Positions 58,014 to 60,000 of a stretch of 60,000 bases of DNA are shown here, one piece after another. Source of the stretch: Takakia lepidozioides. Lineage: Eukaryota > Streptophyta > Takakiopsida > Takakiales > Takakiaceae. The position numbers were made by a program, and so were the translations under genes. Each line of letters begins with the position of its first letter. The stretch's first letter is position 1. The notes under the pieces are model-generated. The model saw only the letters and a program-made list of their open reading frames with translations. It was not told the DNA's origin and did no database searches. The stretch is taken from contig CM060732.1 of NCBI GenBank assembly GCA_030704615.1, positions 48,033,053 through 48,093,052 on the forward strand. The letters are read 5' to 3'.

Positions 58014-58805
58014 GTCAGCTAATCTCCAGTTGCTTTGGCTTCCTTTTGAACGACTTTACTTGCTCCAAGCTGCAGTAATCTTACACCACACACGACAGGG
58101 ATCCTCAGGAACGTCTGGTTCGAGATTGGGTGGGAAGCACCTCTTCTCCATACTACTAGCACAGGTATAGCTAGCTCGCCGTCTCTCTGTACATGTCGAC
58201 CTAGACACTGCACTAGATCTGCAGTGTGGAGATGGTGAACGGTATAAAGCTGGACTAACACCAACGTTCCAGGTGCCCCCTCATCATGTCTTCCCAAAAT
58301 CTCAAGCGCTTTCACACCGAAAGCGATGCTTGCTGGCCTTTGCGTGTTGTGCTAGCTGGGAACTCGAGGTTGCTGGATCATTGCCGTGGCTGCTGGCTTT
58401 CCTCTTGTGGGTTGTATCGGGCCAGGCGGTGAGCTTGCCTGCAGGACCAATTACTACTGCTACCTCGGGTAGAATGAACAGGACCGTTGTGGGCCTGGCA
58501 CACACAACATCCTTGTAGACGACACTCGATAGTTGCGAAAAGTAAACATTCCTGTTTTTGGCTGCGGCATGGGTTCCAATACATCCTCTCCTCACCGACC
58601 CATGAGACCAATTCTCTACGCATCTGCCAACTGGGTCCCGAGTCCCTACCACGACACACAGCTGCCAAAGCGCGGCTGCACGCGTCGCCCACTGCCGCCG
58701 TCACCGCGTATCCGCACCTTCCCTCTCTGACACTGCACTTGCGCGTGGCGTCATGTGCATGAGCCTGGTTGGATTCCAACCCCTTCAAACCTGGGGGGTT
58801 GTTCT
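58014..58805. other. No recognisable gene
   Basis: Probable upstream region of the GT92 gene. Overlapping open frames on both strands (58302-58842) are mutually incompatible and none resembles a known family. Confidence 0.35.
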
Positions 58806-59235
58806 TGTTTATTCCCTTGCTGCCAAAGGAGTTTAGTTTCAACCTGGCCCTGTTTCCCTCTACATTGACTGTTGAGCTGCTGCCAATGGAGTTGGGTTCT
58901 AAAACCCCTCTCTAACTGTTGAAATCTGGGTGGGTTTCTTTTGTTTTCTCATTTGCTGCCAATGGAGTTGGGTTCCTCTCTTCCCCTCTCTAACCATTGA
59001 ACACTTGTTGAGTTTCTTCTTTCTTCCCTTCCTGCATATTGAAACGAGTTGGGTTCAAATCCAAACCCCCCTCTACCCCCTCTCTAACTATTGAACCCTT
59101 GTTGAAACTTCTTCTATCTTCCCTTGCTACGTATTGAGTTGGGTTCCAAGTTACAACCCCCCTTCCCCTCTCTTAACTGTGGAATTCCCAGGGTGGGTTT
59201 GTTTTGTCATTTCCGTTGCTGCCAAGGAATGACAA
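58806..59235. repeat. Degenerate tandem repeat, about 90-100 bp unit
   Basis: The words TTGCTGCCAATGGAGTTGGG and CCCCTCTCTAACTGTTGAA alternate about five times with substitutions and length variation, starting near 58820, 58880, 58950, 59060 and 59130 and ending near 59230 (GTTGCTGCCAAGGAATG). This is minisatellite-like non-coding sequence. Confidence 0.7.
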
Positions 59236-60000
59236 TGATAGATATTGACGTCTATGCGTATGTGGACATGTGGACAACACGTGTTTTGAGGAGAAGGACG
59301 AGAGGTCTTCAGGTCGGTCTTGTTACAGACAATAGTGATTGTATTCTTCTTCTACTAAAGAGTGATGATTATTATTCAGTGGGGTTAAGACAATAGGCTT
59401 ACAGTTGGACGGGAATAAAGTCGTACTAAAGACACCAGAGGGTGGTTCATATCAGCTTGGTCATCCAAGCTGGAGCCCTGAAGAATGAGGAAGGTATGGA
59501 TGACACAAGTACAGGGTGTATCTTGGGATACATGAGAGCTAAACCTGCTCATGCACATCTGGTAGTTTTTACCGTAGGTTCATAGCAGATTAGGCACCCC
59601 AATGCCTAATAATTATTAAATTTGGAATATTCTTTTAAGGCACTTTAATAAAATATTTATGTAAATTAGACACTTTTCATCCATAATATTTTGTGTTAGG
59701 CACCTTTCATCACTTGAAACTTCTCCTTCCATCCCCAAAGGTCTCATGTACCCCCTCTCTTCTTCCCCTAAAAAAAAGTTTTTTCTAATACTAATTCTAA
59801 TAGTGACACGGGTGGGCACCTGAGAGCCCGCACAAATGTGGAGATGGCTAACAATGGAGGAACCCAGCCTGGGCTAAGCTTAGGTCAGGCACATCTTTTA
59901 GCCCGCAGGCTAAATCCTGGCCCAAACACACTCACCACGAGATCACAAGGTAATGGGCTCAAATTGTGCTTCAATTTTTTGCTCTGTCGTTGGAACGACC
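59236..60000. other. No recognisable gene
   Basis: AT-rich in part (59600-59700). A plus frame of 90 codons (59124-59396) is open but overlaps the tandem repeat and is unrecognised. GGCACC-type words recur near 59592, 59636 and 59700 in a loose, imperfect way (TTAGGCACC, TAAGGCACT, TTAGGCACC). Confidence 0.3.

Noticed and set aside
58302-58842. Overlapping open frames (116 and 154 codons) upstream of GT92
   Set aside because: They overlap each other in different frames and none shows family motifs or splice support.
1-60000. CRISPR array, bacterial operon or prophage
   Set aside because: The window is eukaryotic, with spliced genes. Tandem repeats lack spacer-like alternation and are explained above.

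Overview
This is nuclear DNA of a streptophyte, most likely a non-seed land plant (bryophyte, lycophyte or fern grade). The evidence is many-intron genes with GT-AG splice sites, a plant-type meiotic MSH4, a plant-type exocyst SEC3, a plant GT92 glycosyltransferase, and abundant PPR (P/L/S and DYW-type) gene debris. I cannot name the species. Genes are sparse and about half of the window is transposon-derived.

Layout. 1-2001: a Helitron-like 3' end and a tRNA-like SINE. 2002-10513 (minus): a complete 24-exon MSH4 gene (about 790 residues), carrying one apparent +1 frameshift in a small exon. 11347-11935: a PPR fragment. 12002-18886: a Ty3/gypsy chromovirus with a 5-bp target duplication, whose interior from the gag/pol boundary into the right LTR has been inverted. 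19190-25110: a CACTA-type element with matched terminal repeats and a 3-bp duplication, carrying a tandemly amplified PPR array and PDF-motif (OSB-like) fragments. 25114-27440: more PDF/PPR fragments and a dead NYN-domain (limkain/MARF1-like) gene. 27545-32770: a second CACTA-like element with subterminal repeats, PPR/PDF debris and two tandem arrays (134-bp and 123-bp units). 34263-35370: a dead PPR-DYW gene. 36880-51615 (plus): SEC3 with 25 exons located and one microexon unplaced; its introns have accumulated retroelements. 55173-57001 (minus): a GT92 glycosyltransferase, with a possible membrane-anchor exon at 57579-58013. 58806-59235: a degenerate tandem repeat.

The live genes are unrelated housekeeping or meiotic genes: MSH4 acts in crossover formation, SEC3 in exocytosis and GT92 in the Golgi. 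They do not form a pathway. What ties the window together is its transposon biology.

The most unusual objects are these. (i) A 344-bp miniature LTR element (TRIM) at 40945-41288 whose LTRs contain a 71-nt tRNA-like cloverleaf with A- and B-box sequences, comparable in principle to the 5S-rRNA-bearing Cassandra TRIMs. (ii) A non-LTR retrotransposon family that leaves complete insertions of only about 38-41 bp of its 3' tail, each with a clean 10-16 bp target duplication, in introns of both MSH4 and SEC3. (iii) The internally inverted chromovirus. (iv) CACTA elements that have captured and amplified PPR repeats.
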